The notes beneath the pieces are model-generated. The model was not told where the DNA came from and searched no databases. It saw only the letters and a list, made by a program, of their open reading frames with translations. A stretch of DNA of 39,664 bases from assembly GCA_017476665.1 (NCBI GenBank), contig JAFUZJ010000009.1, positions 1 through 39,664 on the forward strand. Direction: 5' to 3'. This document shows, in pieces, positions 25,392-34,279 of this stretch (its first letter is position 1; each line of letters opens with the position of its first letter). A program made the translations under genes and the position numbers. The DNA is from Lachnospiraceae bacterium. Its GTDB lineage: Bacteria > Bacillota > Clostridia > Lachnospirales > Lachnospiraceae.

Positions 25392-27101
25392 CTACATTTC
25401 CTCCGGGCACTTTACGCCTAACAATCCACAAGCATCCTTCAGGATACGCTGTACCATATCAACCACGAACAACCTAGCGTTACGGACATTCTCTTTCTCT
25501 TGCCGCAGAATCGGACACTCCTGATAAAACTGATTAAATGCCGCTGCCACGCTGATGATATACCGTGCAATGACAGATGGTTCATATTGCTCTGCAGCTC
25601 GCATTACTGCATCTGAGTATCCTGACAACGTTTTGATCAGTCCAAATGTAATGCCATCTGTAAGCGTTTCATAATCTACTTGCCCCATATCATTTCTGTC
25701 TGTGATAAATTGACTTTTCCGCAAAATACTCTTTGCCCGGGCATACGTATATTGCACATAAGGTCCGGTCGTTCCGTCGAAACTCAAAACATCTTTCCAT
25801 TTAAAATCCACGTTCTTCATCCGCTGATGGAACAGATCATGGAAAATGACTGCACCCACTCCTACTTTTTGCGCCACCTCCTCCTGATTTGATAAGGTAG
25901 GATTCTTTTCATGTATCAATTCTGCCGCCCGTTTTACCGCCTCATTTAAGATATCCTCCGCATAGATAATGTTCCCGTTTCGCGTGGACAGTTTTGCCCC
26001 ATCCAAACTGACCAACCCATAGGGAATGTGCACCAGCCCATCATACCACTTATAGCCCATCAGCTCTATCGTCTTAAATACCTGCTTAAAGTGCAGGCTC
26101 TGCTCCAAACCCGTCACGTAGAGACACTTCTCAAAATCATACTGCTCTTTCCGATACAATATGGCGGCAATATCCCTGGAGTGATAAATGGATCCCCCAT
26201 CCTTTTTGGTGATCAGGCAAGGCGGCATATCATATGCCGACAGATCTACAATGTTCGCTCCTTGACTCTCTGTGAGCAAATTTTTTTTCTTCAGCTTTTC
26301 CACCAAAGCAGGAACCCGACTCCTGTAAAAGCTTTCTCCCAAATAGGAATCAAAGGAAATATCAAGCATCCGGTAAACCCGTTCAAATTCAACCATACTG
26401 ATTTCTTTGAACCAATTCCATATCTCCAATGCTTCCTTGTCATCCTGTTCCATTTTTACAAACCATGCCCGCGCCTCATCTATGAGCTCCGGATGATTTT
26501 CCGCTTCCGCATTAAATTTGATGTATATGGCAAGCAGCTCATCAATCCCTTTCTCTTCCACCCGCTCCCTGCTGCTCCATTTCTTATACGCAACGATCAG
26601 TTTGCCGAACTGTGTCCCCCAATCACCCAAATGATTGATCCGAACCACCTGATACCCCAACTTGTCATAAATCTTATAAATGGAGTTTCCGATGATAGTG
26701 GTCCGCAGATGTCCCACATGAAAATTCTTAGCAATGTTGGGTGAAGAATAATCCATACAGATGGTCTTACCCACACCGATTTTTTCTATGGCAAAATCCT
26801 CAAGCTGCAATTGTTCCAAACAATTTTGAACATACACTCCCCTATTGAGATAGATATTGCAATATCCGCCTACCTGCTCCATTTTCTGTATGCTGAGTTC
26901 TTCCTGCTTTGCAGACAGCAATTGCTTGATTTCCTCCGCAATAACTGCAGGGCTCTTATGGAGTAATTTTGCAAAAGGAAAACACGGAATTGCATAATCG
27001 CCCATTTTGCTGTCCGGCGGGATTTCGATCAGGTCTGACACCTGCTCCGGACTGCATTCTCCAATAAACTCTGCAACATACTGACCGATCTCTTTTTTCA
27101 T
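25392..27101 (-). CDS. argS: Arginyl-tRNA synthetase, class Ia
   Basis: Charges tRNA-Arg with arginine. The 569-residue length is normal. The N-terminal ArgS-specific domain is followed by SSPNIAKNFHVGHLRTTIIG, where HVGH (residues 128-131) is the HIGH signature. The KMSKS-like site is KLSTRNGN, as is usual for ArgS with its relaxed loop. The C-terminal anticodon-binding domain contains YVQYTYARAKSILRK. AAAAGGAGGCAATACC precedes the ATG. Upstream are a T-rich terminator, a competing hairpin and an Arg-codon-rich leader ORF, so expression should rise when Arg-tRNA is short. Whether it is the only argS of the genome cannot be told. Confidence 0.95.
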   Translation of the reverse strand: MKKEIGQYVAEFIGECSPEQVSDLIEIPPDSKMGDYAIPCFPFAKLLHKSPAVIAEEIKQLLSAKQEELSIQKMEQVGGYCNIYLNRGVYVQNCLEQLQLEDFAIEKIGVGKTICMDYSSPNIAKNFHVGHLRTTIIGNSIYKIYDKLGYQVVRINHLGDWGTQFGKLIVAYKKWSSRERVEEKGIDELLAIYIKFNAEAENHPELIDEARAWFVKMEQDDKEALEIWNWFKEISMVEFERVYRMLDISFDSYLGESFYRSRVPALVEKLKKKNLLTESQGANIVDLSAYDMPPCLITKKDGGSIYHSRDIAAILYRKEQYDFEKCLYVTGLEQSLHFKQVFKTIELMGYKWYDGLVHIPYGLVSLDGAKLSTRNGNIIYAEDILNEAVKRAAELIHEKNPTLSNQEEVAQKVGVGAVIFHDLFHQRMKNVDFKWKDVLSFDGTTGPYVQYTYARAKSILRKSQFITDRNDMGQVDYETLTDGITFGLIKTLSGYSDAVMRAAEQYEPSVIARYIISVAAAFNQFYQECPILRQEKENVRNARLFVVDMVQRILKDACGLLGVKCPEEM

Positions 27102-27125
27102 GGTATTGCCTCCTTTTATTTTTAT

Positions 27126-27174
27126 AAAAAAAGAACCGCAATAGATATAGCCTGTGCTAAATCATTACGGTTCT
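27126..27174 (-). terminator. Attenuator terminator of argS
   Basis: On the minus strand AGAACCGTAAT (27174-27164) pairs with ATTGCGGTTCT (27142-27132), with one G-T pair, followed by seven T. It lies about 25 bases before the argS ATG and would stop transcription unless the antiterminator forms. Confidence 0.88.
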
Positions 27175-27210
27175 GCATAGTTCAGCATATTGAAACTATC
27201 AACAGCACCG
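27168..27210 (-). promoter_or_regulatory. Antiterminator hairpin of the argS leader
   Basis: CGGTGCTG pairs with CAGAACCG (one mismatch) and, inside it, ATAGTT pairs with AACTAT. The 3' arm contains AGAACCG, the 5' arm of the terminator, so the two structures exclude each other. Confidence 0.75.
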
Positions 27211-27306
27211 CACGGCAAACAAGACGTTTAGCTCTTGTAACCATGCGGAAAATCTGCAAAATTACAAGAGCGAACGTCTTCTCTGTCTGCGTCTTAAACT
27301 GTTGAT
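27198..27306 (-). promoter_or_regulatory. Competing (protector) hairpin of the argS leader
   Basis: An outer pair ATCAACAG (27306-27299, inside the leader ORF) with CTGTTGAT (27205-27198) surrounds a strong stem. The stem pairs AAGACGTT with AACGTCTT and GCTCTTGTAA with TTACAAGAGC (27280-27262 with 27240-27221). The outer 3' arm overlaps the antiterminator 5' arm. A ribosome stalled on the Arg codons would block this structure and allow antitermination. Confidence 0.8.
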
Positions 27307-27321
27307 CAGTAATGTGTTCAT
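27262..27321 (-). CDS. Arginine-rich leader peptide of argS
   Basis: A 19-residue ORF, MNTLLINSLRRRQRRRSLL, with a GAAAGGATG site before its ATG at 27321. Six of seven consecutive codons (10 to 16) are Arg (AGA CGC AGA CAG AGA AGA CGT). The stop codon lies in the 5' arm of the protector stem. Slow translation when Arg-tRNA is low should switch the leader to the antiterminator. No T-box core motif (GGTGGNACCGCG-like) is present, so this is a trp-type attenuator rather than a T-box. The promoter is 44 bases upstream. The peptide itself probably has no function. Confidence 0.85.
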   Translation of the reverse strand: MNTLLINSLRRRQRRRSLL

Positions 27322-27364
27322 GGAATACATCCTTTCATAATTGATCTTCTTAAATAATACGGTC

Positions 27365-27393
27365 AGTATACAACGTTTGTTAAAAGTATGCAA
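27365..27393 (-). promoter_or_regulatory. Promoter of the argS leader and argS
   Basis: TTGCAT (27393-27388) and TATACT (27370-27365) are 17 bases apart on the minus strand. Transcription would begin near 27358, about 37 bases before the leader ATG. Confidence 0.75.
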
Positions 27394-27420
27394 GTGTTTT
27401 TATTTCCATGTTTCACAATT

Positions 27421-27786
27421 TTATATGTGCAAAGGAATTGTTTCCAAATAGCGCCTTTCTACATTTGCATGAACAGCTCCATACTCTATCATTTCATCCC
27501 ATGTTTCGTCTCTTATTAAAGATATTTCAAACCATTTACCTTTTAATACGACAAGCAATCTTTCATCACTAAAAGCATGGCAGTACCATGTTTCTTTTAT
27601 GTGCTGTTTTAACCTATCTGCTACATCCTTAATTTTGTCCTCTGCAACTTGGTATTCATTTACATGCCACACTGGGCATTCATCTTCCGACACATTTTCA
27701 ATACGCTGTGACACAAAATATGGAGTCAAACCACATAGTATATCTTCATTATCAATACTTTCTTCAATGATCCCCAGTCTATACAT
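27421..27786 (-). CDS. Hypothetical protein, coupled to an XRE regulator
   Basis: A 121-residue acidic protein beginning MYRLGIIEESIDNEDILCGL. It has no signal peptide or membrane segment and no motif I recognise. Segments such as ETWYCHAFSDERLLVVLKGKWFEISL suggest a small alpha/beta fold. GGAG precedes its ATG, and it begins nine bases after the XRE stop, so the two are co-transcribed. It is more AT-rich than the central part of the window. A small regulatory or toxin/antitoxin-like role with the XRE protein is possible but unproven. Confidence 0.55.
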   Translation of the reverse strand: MYRLGIIEESIDNEDILCGLTPYFVSQRIENVSEDECPVWHVNEYQVAEDKIKDVADRLKQHIKETWYCHAFSDERLLVVLKGKWFEISLIRDETWDEMIEYGAVHANVERRYLETIPLHI

Positions 27787-27795
27787 TAGAATCTC

Positions 27796-28413
27796 CTATT
27801 CTGACCAATTCATTTCTCCATCGGAAATTCCCATTTTCCGACATTCGTTGTATACATAATCTTTTTCCGCCTGATTGCCAATCTGATATTTCAGTATTTT
27901 ATCTTTGAAAACAATGTACTTCACATTCCCGGCCTTAAAATCAACAAACCAATTTCCACCGTTATTCGGATCCGTTCCCATTACTTTGGATACTTGCTCC
28001 GGGAAATCCTTTATATTACTGGTAAAAAACAATACCGTCCAGTATTTCGGCTTTCCTCCGGTATTCCACAATTCAATCTTATGCACATTCAGCAGATCGA
28101 TGATCGCATCATCTGTTACACTTTCTTTGATCAGTGTCCCTTCATATACTTCCTGTTTTTTCCCTTGAATTGCATTATTTCCACAACTATGCACTTCCTT
28201 AATTTCACTTAATGTCAATTCATCCTTTAACAACACATCCATGGAAACATGAAATAGCTCGCCCAGTAATAATAGTTTTTCGGTTTCCGGTAATGCGATA
28301 TCCGCCTCCCACTTGGATATGGATTGCCTGCTTACATTGCATTTCTCCGCAAGCTCTTCTTGGGTCATTCCATTTGCCTTTCGTAACACTACGATCTTTT
28401 CAGACAGCTTCAT
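27796..28413 (-). CDS. XRE-type HTH regulator with an extra C-terminal domain
   Basis: The start is ATG 28413 ([20 protein letters not shown]), preceded by AGGAGGCAACCATCC. The HTH occupies about residues 1-60 ([20 protein letters not shown]), the usual Cro/CI form. The remaining about 145 residues contain [20 protein letters not shown] and [21 protein letters not shown], which look like a globular alpha/beta domain that I cannot name. The gene precedes a 121-residue unknown by nine bases. A dyad TGCAA-N7-TTGCA lies upstream (about 28495-28511) and may be an operator. Confidence 0.75.
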   Translation of the reverse strand: MKLSEKIVVLRKANGMTQEELAEKCNVSRQSISKWEADIALPETEKLLLLGELFHVSMDVLLKDELTLSEIKEVHSCGNNAIQGKKQEVYEGTLIKESVTDDAIIDLLNVHKIELWNTGGKPKYWTVLFFTSNIKDFPEQVSKVMGTDPNNGGNWFVDFKAGNVKYIVFKDKILKYQIGNQAEKDYVYNECRKMGISDGEMNWSE

Positions 28414-28547
28414 GGATGGTTGCCTCCTACATTTGATACCTTTATTGTACATAAGCTTTGTTTTGTTTTCTACCAATTGCAAAGCTCTTTTTTGCAACCA
28501 TAAGTTGCACAATCAAAAATATGTACCCACTACTAGCACTGAAACCA

Positions 28548-29168
28548 TCAACATAAAAAGAGTCTCTTTAACTCTGATAAATGATTTACTTCTTTCTCTG
28601 GCATTTCTTCTTCATTGATTCTCCACAATCCACCAAATCCTTGTTTAATCCACACGGTATGCATCCCAATTCTCTTGGCCGGCACGATGTCATTATCTAT
28701 TCTATCTCCAATCATAACTGCATTTTCCGGCTTGCATCCGCTTCGTTCTAATGCAATCTGAAAAATCTTTGGATTTGGTTTAGATACACCTTCCTCTGCA
28801 GATGCAACTACTAAATCCACATATTTCAATATTCCATGTTGCTCCAAACGGCTTGCCGTTCCAAAAGATTGATTTGCAATCACACCAATTTTATATTTCT
28901 GTCTTAAAATTTCTAAGCATTCCATCGCATCTGAATAAAGTTCTTCCTCTTCCAAATACCTGTTTAGCGCCGGAATACCATACATTTTGGCAAGTTCTAA
29001 GTCACCTTTTTTATTTTCTTTGTAGAAACGAATTGCCATATCATATATTTTCCCGTAGGATTCTCCCGTTGCATCAGCAATATCATAAAATATATGCTTA
29101 TAAACTTTTTCTTCATTTATCAACGTAGAACCAACATCAAAAAACAGCCATTCTATATTTCTAAACAT
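28548..29168 (-). CDS. HAD-superfamily hydrolase coupled to jetD
   Basis: A 206-residue HAD hydrolase (MFRNIEWLFFDVGSTLINEEK). Motif I is DVGST, with Gly at the second Asp position usual in phosphatases (DxD). Motif II is VIANQS, the motif III Lys is in GVSKPNPKIF, and motif IV is MIGDRIDND. The cap domain is of the short helical type. The ATG overlaps the 3' end of jetD by eight bases with GAGGTGCTATGGAGT upstream, so it is translated as part of the Wadjet operon. HAD proteins are not core Wadjet components; whether it takes part in defence is open. Confidence 0.82.
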   Translation of the reverse strand: MFRNIEWLFFDVGSTLINEEKVYKHIFYDIADATGESYGKIYDMAIRFYKENKKGDLELAKMYGIPALNRYLEEEELYSDAMECLEILRQKYKIGVIANQSFGTASRLEQHGILKYVDLVVASAEEGVSKPNPKIFQIALERSGCKPENAVMIGDRIDNDIVPAKRIGMHTVWIKQGFGGLWRINEEEMPEKEVNHLSELKRLFLC

Positions 29169-30465
29169 ACTCCATAGCACCTCTGCTTGTTTGTCGAACA
29201 CACTCCTGCTCAAGCTTCACATCATGCTCTAACATATACTGAATGGTTTCCCGCCACTGCGTGGACTCTTTCGCCAAGGCTTCCAATCTTTTTCTGTCGC
29301 TTCCGCTAAGCTTCTTCCCATATTTTTCGTACTGCATGATAGTATCCAGATCCATGTGGTATGCCACAAACGGTATTCCGGTTTTCTTCTGAAGATCTCT
29401 TAAAATAGCAAAACCTCCCGCATCGATATCCCCGAAGTGCCAATACTGCACATCCGGCAATGCCTGATAGATTTCTTTCAACAACCGTCTTCTGACACTA
29501 TTGTGATAACCTCCCAAATAAATGATCAGGCAATCCTGCTCTTTCCAACGAAAAAAAGTCGTGAGGTTTTCTATCGTAAGCACCTTCTTTATCTTTGAAA
29601 GCTCTGCAAAGCGAACAGCCGAGATATCCTCCCCAGACAATCCGATTCCCTGATGAAACCTGTCTAGATGAATCATTTCATCTCCCAGCATGATTCCGGC
29701 ATTTCCCTTAAAATACACATAGTTCGGCGTGTGGTAAATGCCATGTTCCGCCAGAATCTCATCATCATCCGTTTCAGAAAAACCTTTCTGAAATTTCCGA
29801 AATATTCCGGCGACCTGATGCTCCACACTCTCAAAATATTTAGAATCTTGAAAATGTCTGACAGAAAACTCTCTGACATAACAGGCTTCTTTATTCTGCT
29901 CCACAAAACGGACAGCCTGCAAAAGCCGGCGTGTAGCATCCGTTTTGGTCAGATCGATATATTCCTTCACTGTCTGGTGACTGCACAGCCGGGATAGAAG
30001 ATACTCTGCAAATTTATGTGCTACTGTTTCAGACAACGGCACTATATCTTCCCCGCAAAAATGTGCTGGTGTATGACCTGCCGCTTTGGAAATATCAGTT
30101 GACAATTGATCCAGATACTCCGTGAGCAGCGCAATATTCTTCTGCTCCAGCTCATTCTTCGGCACCCTTCCCAAAACGGAATAGATCTCATCCACCCGGT
30201 CTGTATTCATACGGACTCTCTCGATCTGATGGTCCCGCTTCTTATTTTTCCAGAGAATCTCCACAAACTCTTTTTCTTCCAGTGCCTTCATCAGTATATG
30301 GATTGTTTCATATTCCAATGTGCTTTCGTCAAAATATTGCGGCAGATTTTTCTTGGTAAGAACAAAGTCTATATGAACCGTCCGCTTGTTTTCTCCGATT
30401 GAAAGCAGACTGTTCTCGTAGGAATCCAGCAGGGCGTTCAGAATTTTATGATCATATCGAACCAT
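29161..30465 (-). CDS. jetD: Wadjet system nuclease subunit JetD (DUF2220/TOPRIM-like)
   Basis: JetD is the nuclease that cuts circular DNA after loop extrusion by JetABC. The start is ATG 30465 (MVRYDHKILNALLDSYENSL), with GGAGAGGTACATCA upstream, overlapping jetC by 14 bases. The N-terminal part is helical (DUF3322-like). The C-terminal DUF2220 domain shows the TOPRIM-like acidic residues in TIENLTTFF and FGDIDAGGFAILRDL. The 434-residue length fits JetD. Its gene order after jetA, jetB and jetC is the standard Wadjet order. It is followed by a coupled HAD gene. Confidence 0.9.
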   Translation of the reverse strand: MVRYDHKILNALLDSYENSLLSIGENKRTVHIDFVLTKKNLPQYFDESTLEYETIHILMKALEEKEFVEILWKNKKRDHQIERVRMNTDRVDEIYSVLGRVPKNELEQKNIALLTEYLDQLSTDISKAAGHTPAHFCGEDIVPLSETVAHKFAEYLLSRLCSHQTVKEYIDLTKTDATRRLLQAVRFVEQNKEACYVREFSVRHFQDSKYFESVEHQVAGIFRKFQKGFSETDDDEILAEHGIYHTPNYVYFKGNAGIMLGDEMIHLDRFHQGIGLSGEDISAVRFAELSKIKKVLTIENLTTFFRWKEQDCLIIYLGGYHNSVRRRLLKEIYQALPDVQYWHFGDIDAGGFAILRDLQKKTGIPFVAYHMDLDTIMQYEKYGKKLSGSDRKRLEALAKESTQWRETIQYMLEHDVKLEQECVRQTSRGAMEYV

Positions 30466-33400
30466 TGATGTACCTCTCCACAAAGCTCACTTTCTCATCT
30501 GTCATAACCAGAAGCGTCTCCTCCACCGCCGGGCTGATATACTGGATCTTATCCGGCGGAGCTGCGATCAAAATCTGCAAGGGCAGCTTGCGCAGGAACT
30601 GAAGCACACCGCCAATTCTTTCATCATCCATATTGTTGAAGGCCTCGTCAAACATGACAAGCCCAACCGCTTCTCCGCCGATATTATTGCGATAGAGCTG
30701 CACAAAGGAAGCTGCCACCGTCACATAAAAAGGCGTCTGCGTTTCACCGCCGCTCTTTTCCTCACAGACCTTGGAATATAGGGAATAGTTGTTGTCACTG
30801 TGCCAAATGCGGATATCATAATCCATATAGGTCCGATAGTCCGTAAATTCATCCAACGCCTTTGCCGTGTTGTCATTGTCCAGCGCCAGACGTTCAAACA
30901 ACTCCTCAATCACTGCTTTATGCGTCTCATGAAAAATGCCGCTGAAAATAGACTCCCCCTGTGTCGCATTGAAATCATCCATGATCATTTCATAGTATTG
31001 ACGGTACTTTTTACTGGGCATATACAAAAATTCATAGCGTTCATTACTGAACAGGATGTCCTGAAGCGCCTGGTTCAGATTCTTGAATTCGCTTTGTGCA
31101 GTCTTCATGTTCTCCTGCAATTTTGAGAGGAACTGCTCTCGGAATTCTTCTTCTGCCGCCTGTCTCGCACTTTCTACCTTCTCCTCATACTGTAGCAGTT
31201 CGGAGTCCTTTAATTTTACAAATTCAGTCTCAAAGTCTGGATAACCCTCCATAGATGCCGCTGCGCCAAAATCATGCGCTGTCTTATACTCCGTCATAGC
31301 TTCCTTCATGGCATATTCCGAATTGCCTATGACAGTCTGGTTCGCCTTGCGTGCTTTTGTATAATTATCCTTAAACTCCGATAAGGATCTCTCAGCGATT
31401 CTCTTTTCATATTCTTTATCCCACGAAATGCTCTGTGTGCCTGCTTTTGTTCCCATTTCGCGATAATAGACAGTTCGGGTGTCCAAATCTGCCTCCCGCA
31501 GTTTTAGTTGTTCCTTATTTGTGAAAATTTTTTGCTCCGTCTTACCGATTGTCCGATCCAATCCGCTGTACTGTTCCATAAGCTCTGCCAATATTTTCTC
31601 TAGCGCAGATAACTGAATTTGCTTCTGTAGCATGTTGGAATTCTTCTCCAGAGTAGCAATATTATCCTTACAGTTCTGTATCTCCGTCCCATTTTGGCGT
31701 AGCTCTGCCAGAACATCAATGCGATACTTAATATCAGTATCATATTCAATTGCAAGCGGTTCCAGCACCGACTCCATTGCAGTAAGTCTCTCCGTCAGTC
31801 CTTTCATCTCCTCCTTCAACGCACTGATTTTTCCTTTTGTCTGCTCCAACTGAACTTTTATCGCATTCTGCCCAATATAGGGTGTTTCAAAAATTTCCGG
31901 TTTGATGGCATTGGCCACGTGGTTTTGGTAACGCATGCATTCTCTGGTGATCGCTGTCTTATGTTTTTTCAGCTCCGGATAGGTGTCACACATCATAACC
32001 TTCCCCAAGATCATATTGATATAGCGTTTGGCAAATTTGTTCTTTGAGGTGACTACTGTGGCAAGAGACATCTCCGGTGCCGTATCATACTCCTCCAACT
32101 TCTGCGTATTGATCAGACCGACTCCAAACGCCTTCCTTTCTCTGCGCAAATTGTCATAGGTTCCCAATGCAATGTCAAAATTTTCCGGTTCAACAAGAAT
32201 ATAAAAACGCTGCGTGTTTAAATAGCCTTCCACTGCGTTACGCCAGGAATCATCCGTAATCTCCAAAAGCTCACATAAAATTCTGGGTGCCGGCGTTCTT
32301 CCAATGCGGTTGAACTCATCCCGAATCACTGTCATCACCCGTTCTACCTCCGGAGGATAGGAAAACTTTTTCCTCATGAGATTTTCCAGTTTCAGATTCA
32401 ATTCCTGCCTCTCGTGCTCCAATTGCCGAACCTGTTCTGAGACTTCCGCTCTCTTTAAGATTAGCTTATTTCTCATCTCCTCCTTGTATGTAATCACTTG
32501 CTGAAGATTATTTTTCACATCTGAAAGCAACTCAATTTTTTCCAGATTGCCTAAATATTCATAATATGTCCGCACGGAATCATCGACATCCTTAACTTCC
32601 AGTAATTTTTTTGCCTGTTCCCTGGCCTTACTTACACTCTTCACCAAATCTTTCTTTTCGTCCAAAAGCTCCGTGTGCTTTAGTTGAAGCTCCCGCAGTT
32701 TCTTTTCCTGTTCATCTTTCGCGATAAAATCTTTATCGCTTATCAGCTCCGTTCTGAGATCATCCCTGATCTTCTGTTTCTCCTCCTGCTCTTTTCTGAC
32801 TGCCAATAATGCTTTATTATGCTCTTCAAGACGATGCTCATCAGCGCGCACACTGTCTGTCAGGATTCGGATATCCTCCTGTGTCAGATCTGCCTCGATC
32901 CGCGCCAGAAAGTATTCATACATCCTGTCTTTCCCAAGACCATCCACCACAGTTTCATGTGCCTTTGCTATTTTGTCCAGCTTCCCGATACGCACTTTCA
33001 CATCTTCCAATGTTCTCTGCAAATCCTGGTAAGACCGCACATTTTCCCTGAGCATATCAATGTTGACTTCTTTTTCATCCAGCACATAGGAGTATACAAA
33101 ATCCTTGATATCGTCAATGGGCCTAAATGCCAACGCCTTCGGTATCAGACGGAAAAATTTATCCTCCAGCCTTCCGAAGCGGTTTTTGATCATGGACTTT
33201 GCCTCTTTCTCCGTACTGCACCACTGCTTGATCACCTTTGCATTCGTAGTACGGAACTGGTTGATGGACTTGGGCGCCCTTCCCTGAAAGAAAAGATCAT
33301 CCTCCAGTCTCTGTCCGTCTATCAGGTAACGGACCGTTTTCTCCTGTCCCTCCGAAGCAGAATCCACCACAGCGCCCACAATAAAATATTTATCGCGTTT

Positions 33401-33694
33401 TTCCTCATAAAATTCCAAGGCCACATGCGCGCTGATCTCACCGCTTCTCTCATATGGTCTGTTTTCCTTCCCTGTTTTGCACCGGATATACCCTGTCAGC
33501 TTTCGCTTTCCGTTCTCATGTGCAGCTTTATTAAAATGATTCGTAGAACAGGTCACCACAAATTGTATGGCATCTAACAGTGTAGACTTCCCTGCGCCGT
33601 TTTCTCCGGAAATCAGGGTGGAATCCTCAAAATCGACATAGGTATTCGTAAAACGATGCCAGTTAATCAGTTTCACTCTCATCAATTTCTTCAT
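30452..33694 (-). CDS. jetC: Wadjet SMC-like ATPase JetC (MukB/SbcC-like)
   Basis: JetC is the SMC-type motor that, with JetA and JetB, extrudes DNA loops and recognises small circular plasmids. The start is ATG 33694 (MKKLMRVKLINWHRFTNTYV), with GGGGGAG upstream; the longer frame overlaps jetB without a site. Walker A is GENGAGKST at residues 30-38. Long coiled coils flank a hinge region around SWRNAVEGYLNTQRFY. The C-terminus has the signature SGGETQTPFYV and Walker B GLVMFDEAFNNMDDER. The length of about 1,080 residues is typical. It overlaps jetB by 32 bases and jetD by 14. Confidence 0.93.
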   Translation of the reverse strand: MKKLMRVKLINWHRFTNTYVDFEDSTLISGENGAGKSTLLDAIQFVVTCSTNHFNKAAHENGKRKLTGYIRCKTGKENRPYERSGEISAHVALEFYEEKRDKYFIVGAVVDSASEGQEKTVRYLIDGQRLEDDLFFQGRAPKSINQFRTTNAKVIKQWCSTEKEAKSMIKNRFGRLEDKFFRLIPKALAFRPIDDIKDFVYSYVLDEKEVNIDMLRENVRSYQDLQRTLEDVKVRIGKLDKIAKAHETVVDGLGKDRMYEYFLARIEADLTQEDIRILTDSVRADEHRLEEHNKALLAVRKEQEEKQKIRDDLRTELISDKDFIAKDEQEKKLRELQLKHTELLDEKKDLVKSVSKAREQAKKLLEVKDVDDSVRTYYEYLGNLEKIELLSDVKNNLQQVITYKEEMRNKLILKRAEVSEQVRQLEHERQELNLKLENLMRKKFSYPPEVERVMTVIRDEFNRIGRTPAPRILCELLEITDDSWRNAVEGYLNTQRFYILVEPENFDIALGTYDNLRRERKAFGVGLINTQKLEEYDTAPEMSLATVVTSKNKFAKRYINMILGKVMMCDTYPELKKHKTAITRECMRYQNHVANAIKPEIFETPYIGQNAIKVQLEQTKGKISALKEEMKGLTERLTAMESVLEPLAIEYDTDIKYRIDVLAELRQNGTEIQNCKDNIATLEKNSNMLQKQIQLSALEKILAELMEQYSGLDRTIGKTEQKIFTNKEQLKLREADLDTRTVYYREMGTKAGTQSISWDKEYEKRIAERSLSEFKDNYTKARKANQTVIGNSEYAMKEAMTEYKTAHDFGAAASMEGYPDFETEFVKLKDSELLQYEEKVESARQAAEEEFREQFLSKLQENMKTAQSEFKNLNQALQDILFSNERYEFLYMPSKKYRQYYEMIMDDFNATQGESIFSGIFHETHKAVIEELFERLALDNDNTAKALDEFTDYRTYMDYDIRIWHSDNNYSLYSKVCEEKSGGETQTPFYVTVAASFVQLYRNNIGGEAVGLVMFDEAFNNMDDERIGGVLQFLRKLPLQILIAAPPDKIQYISPAVEETLLVMTDEKVSFVERYINGSI

Positions 33695-34277
33695 TTTCCT
33701 TCTCCCCCTTCCGATAAATTTCCAGCTTTTCATACGCCTGCTTAATGTCTTCCACACGCACTGCCATCAAAATAGAATCAAAAATCAAAATTCTGCTGTC
33801 CTCATTGGTCAGATCACGATCCAATGTCTCAATCAATTGAAAACGCCTGAAGGTACTGATTGCATTCCGTAATGTCGTCTTGTCAATCATTTTATCCCGG
33901 ATCTTTAAACTTAAGAATTTATCGTGAATGTCTCCGACATTTACAATCACCTCGTCCGACACAGATAACTCCCTTCTCTTTTCATCATACAGAATCCTCA
34001 GGATCAGCAGAATCACCGATTCAAAAAGCTTGAGGTTGTATCTGTTATAATTCAGCGGATTGGTCAGTTGAATCACCCCATACCCCTCATTGATCTCTAA
34101 CCGATATCCCATAAGAGACAGATAATCCGAGAACTTTTCGCGGTATTTAATCACAAAATAATAGTCTGCTTTATTTGTTTCATTCCGTTTGCATAAAAAA
34201 CAGCTGGACAACAATCGGTTACATATTCTTGTAAATTCCGCTTTATCCTTCTGTAACATGCCCTCCAGATAATCCAT
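33663..34277 (-). CDS. jetB: Wadjet subunit JetB (MukE-like, DUF4194)
   Basis: JetB is the MukE/KITE-like partner that binds the kleisin JetA in the loop-extruding complex. The 204-residue product starts MDYLEGMLQKDKAEFTRICN and contains a winged-helix-like core. The GYGVIQLTNPLNYNRYNLKL segment and the TLRNAISTFRRFQLIETLD part fit DUF4194. The C-terminus is an acidic tail (KENEEIDESETD). Its ATG lies two bases after the jetA stop and its end overlaps jetC. The assignment rests on size, order and motif feel rather than on a unique signature. Confidence 0.85.
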   Translation of the reverse strand: MDYLEGMLQKDKAEFTRICNRLLSSCFLCKRNETNKADYYFVIKYREKFSDYLSLMGYRLEINEGYGVIQLTNPLNYNRYNLKLFESVILLILRILYDEKRRELSVSDEVIVNVGDIHDKFLSLKIRDKMIDKTTLRNAISTFRRFQLIETLDRDLTNEDSRILIFDSILMAVRVEDIKQAYEKLEIYRKGEKENEEIDESETD

Positions 34278-34279
34278 CC

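Noticed and set aside
27126-27321. T-box riboswitch before argS
   Set aside because: No T-box core sequence or specifier-loop layout is visible, whereas a leader ORF with consecutive Arg codons and alternative hairpins is.
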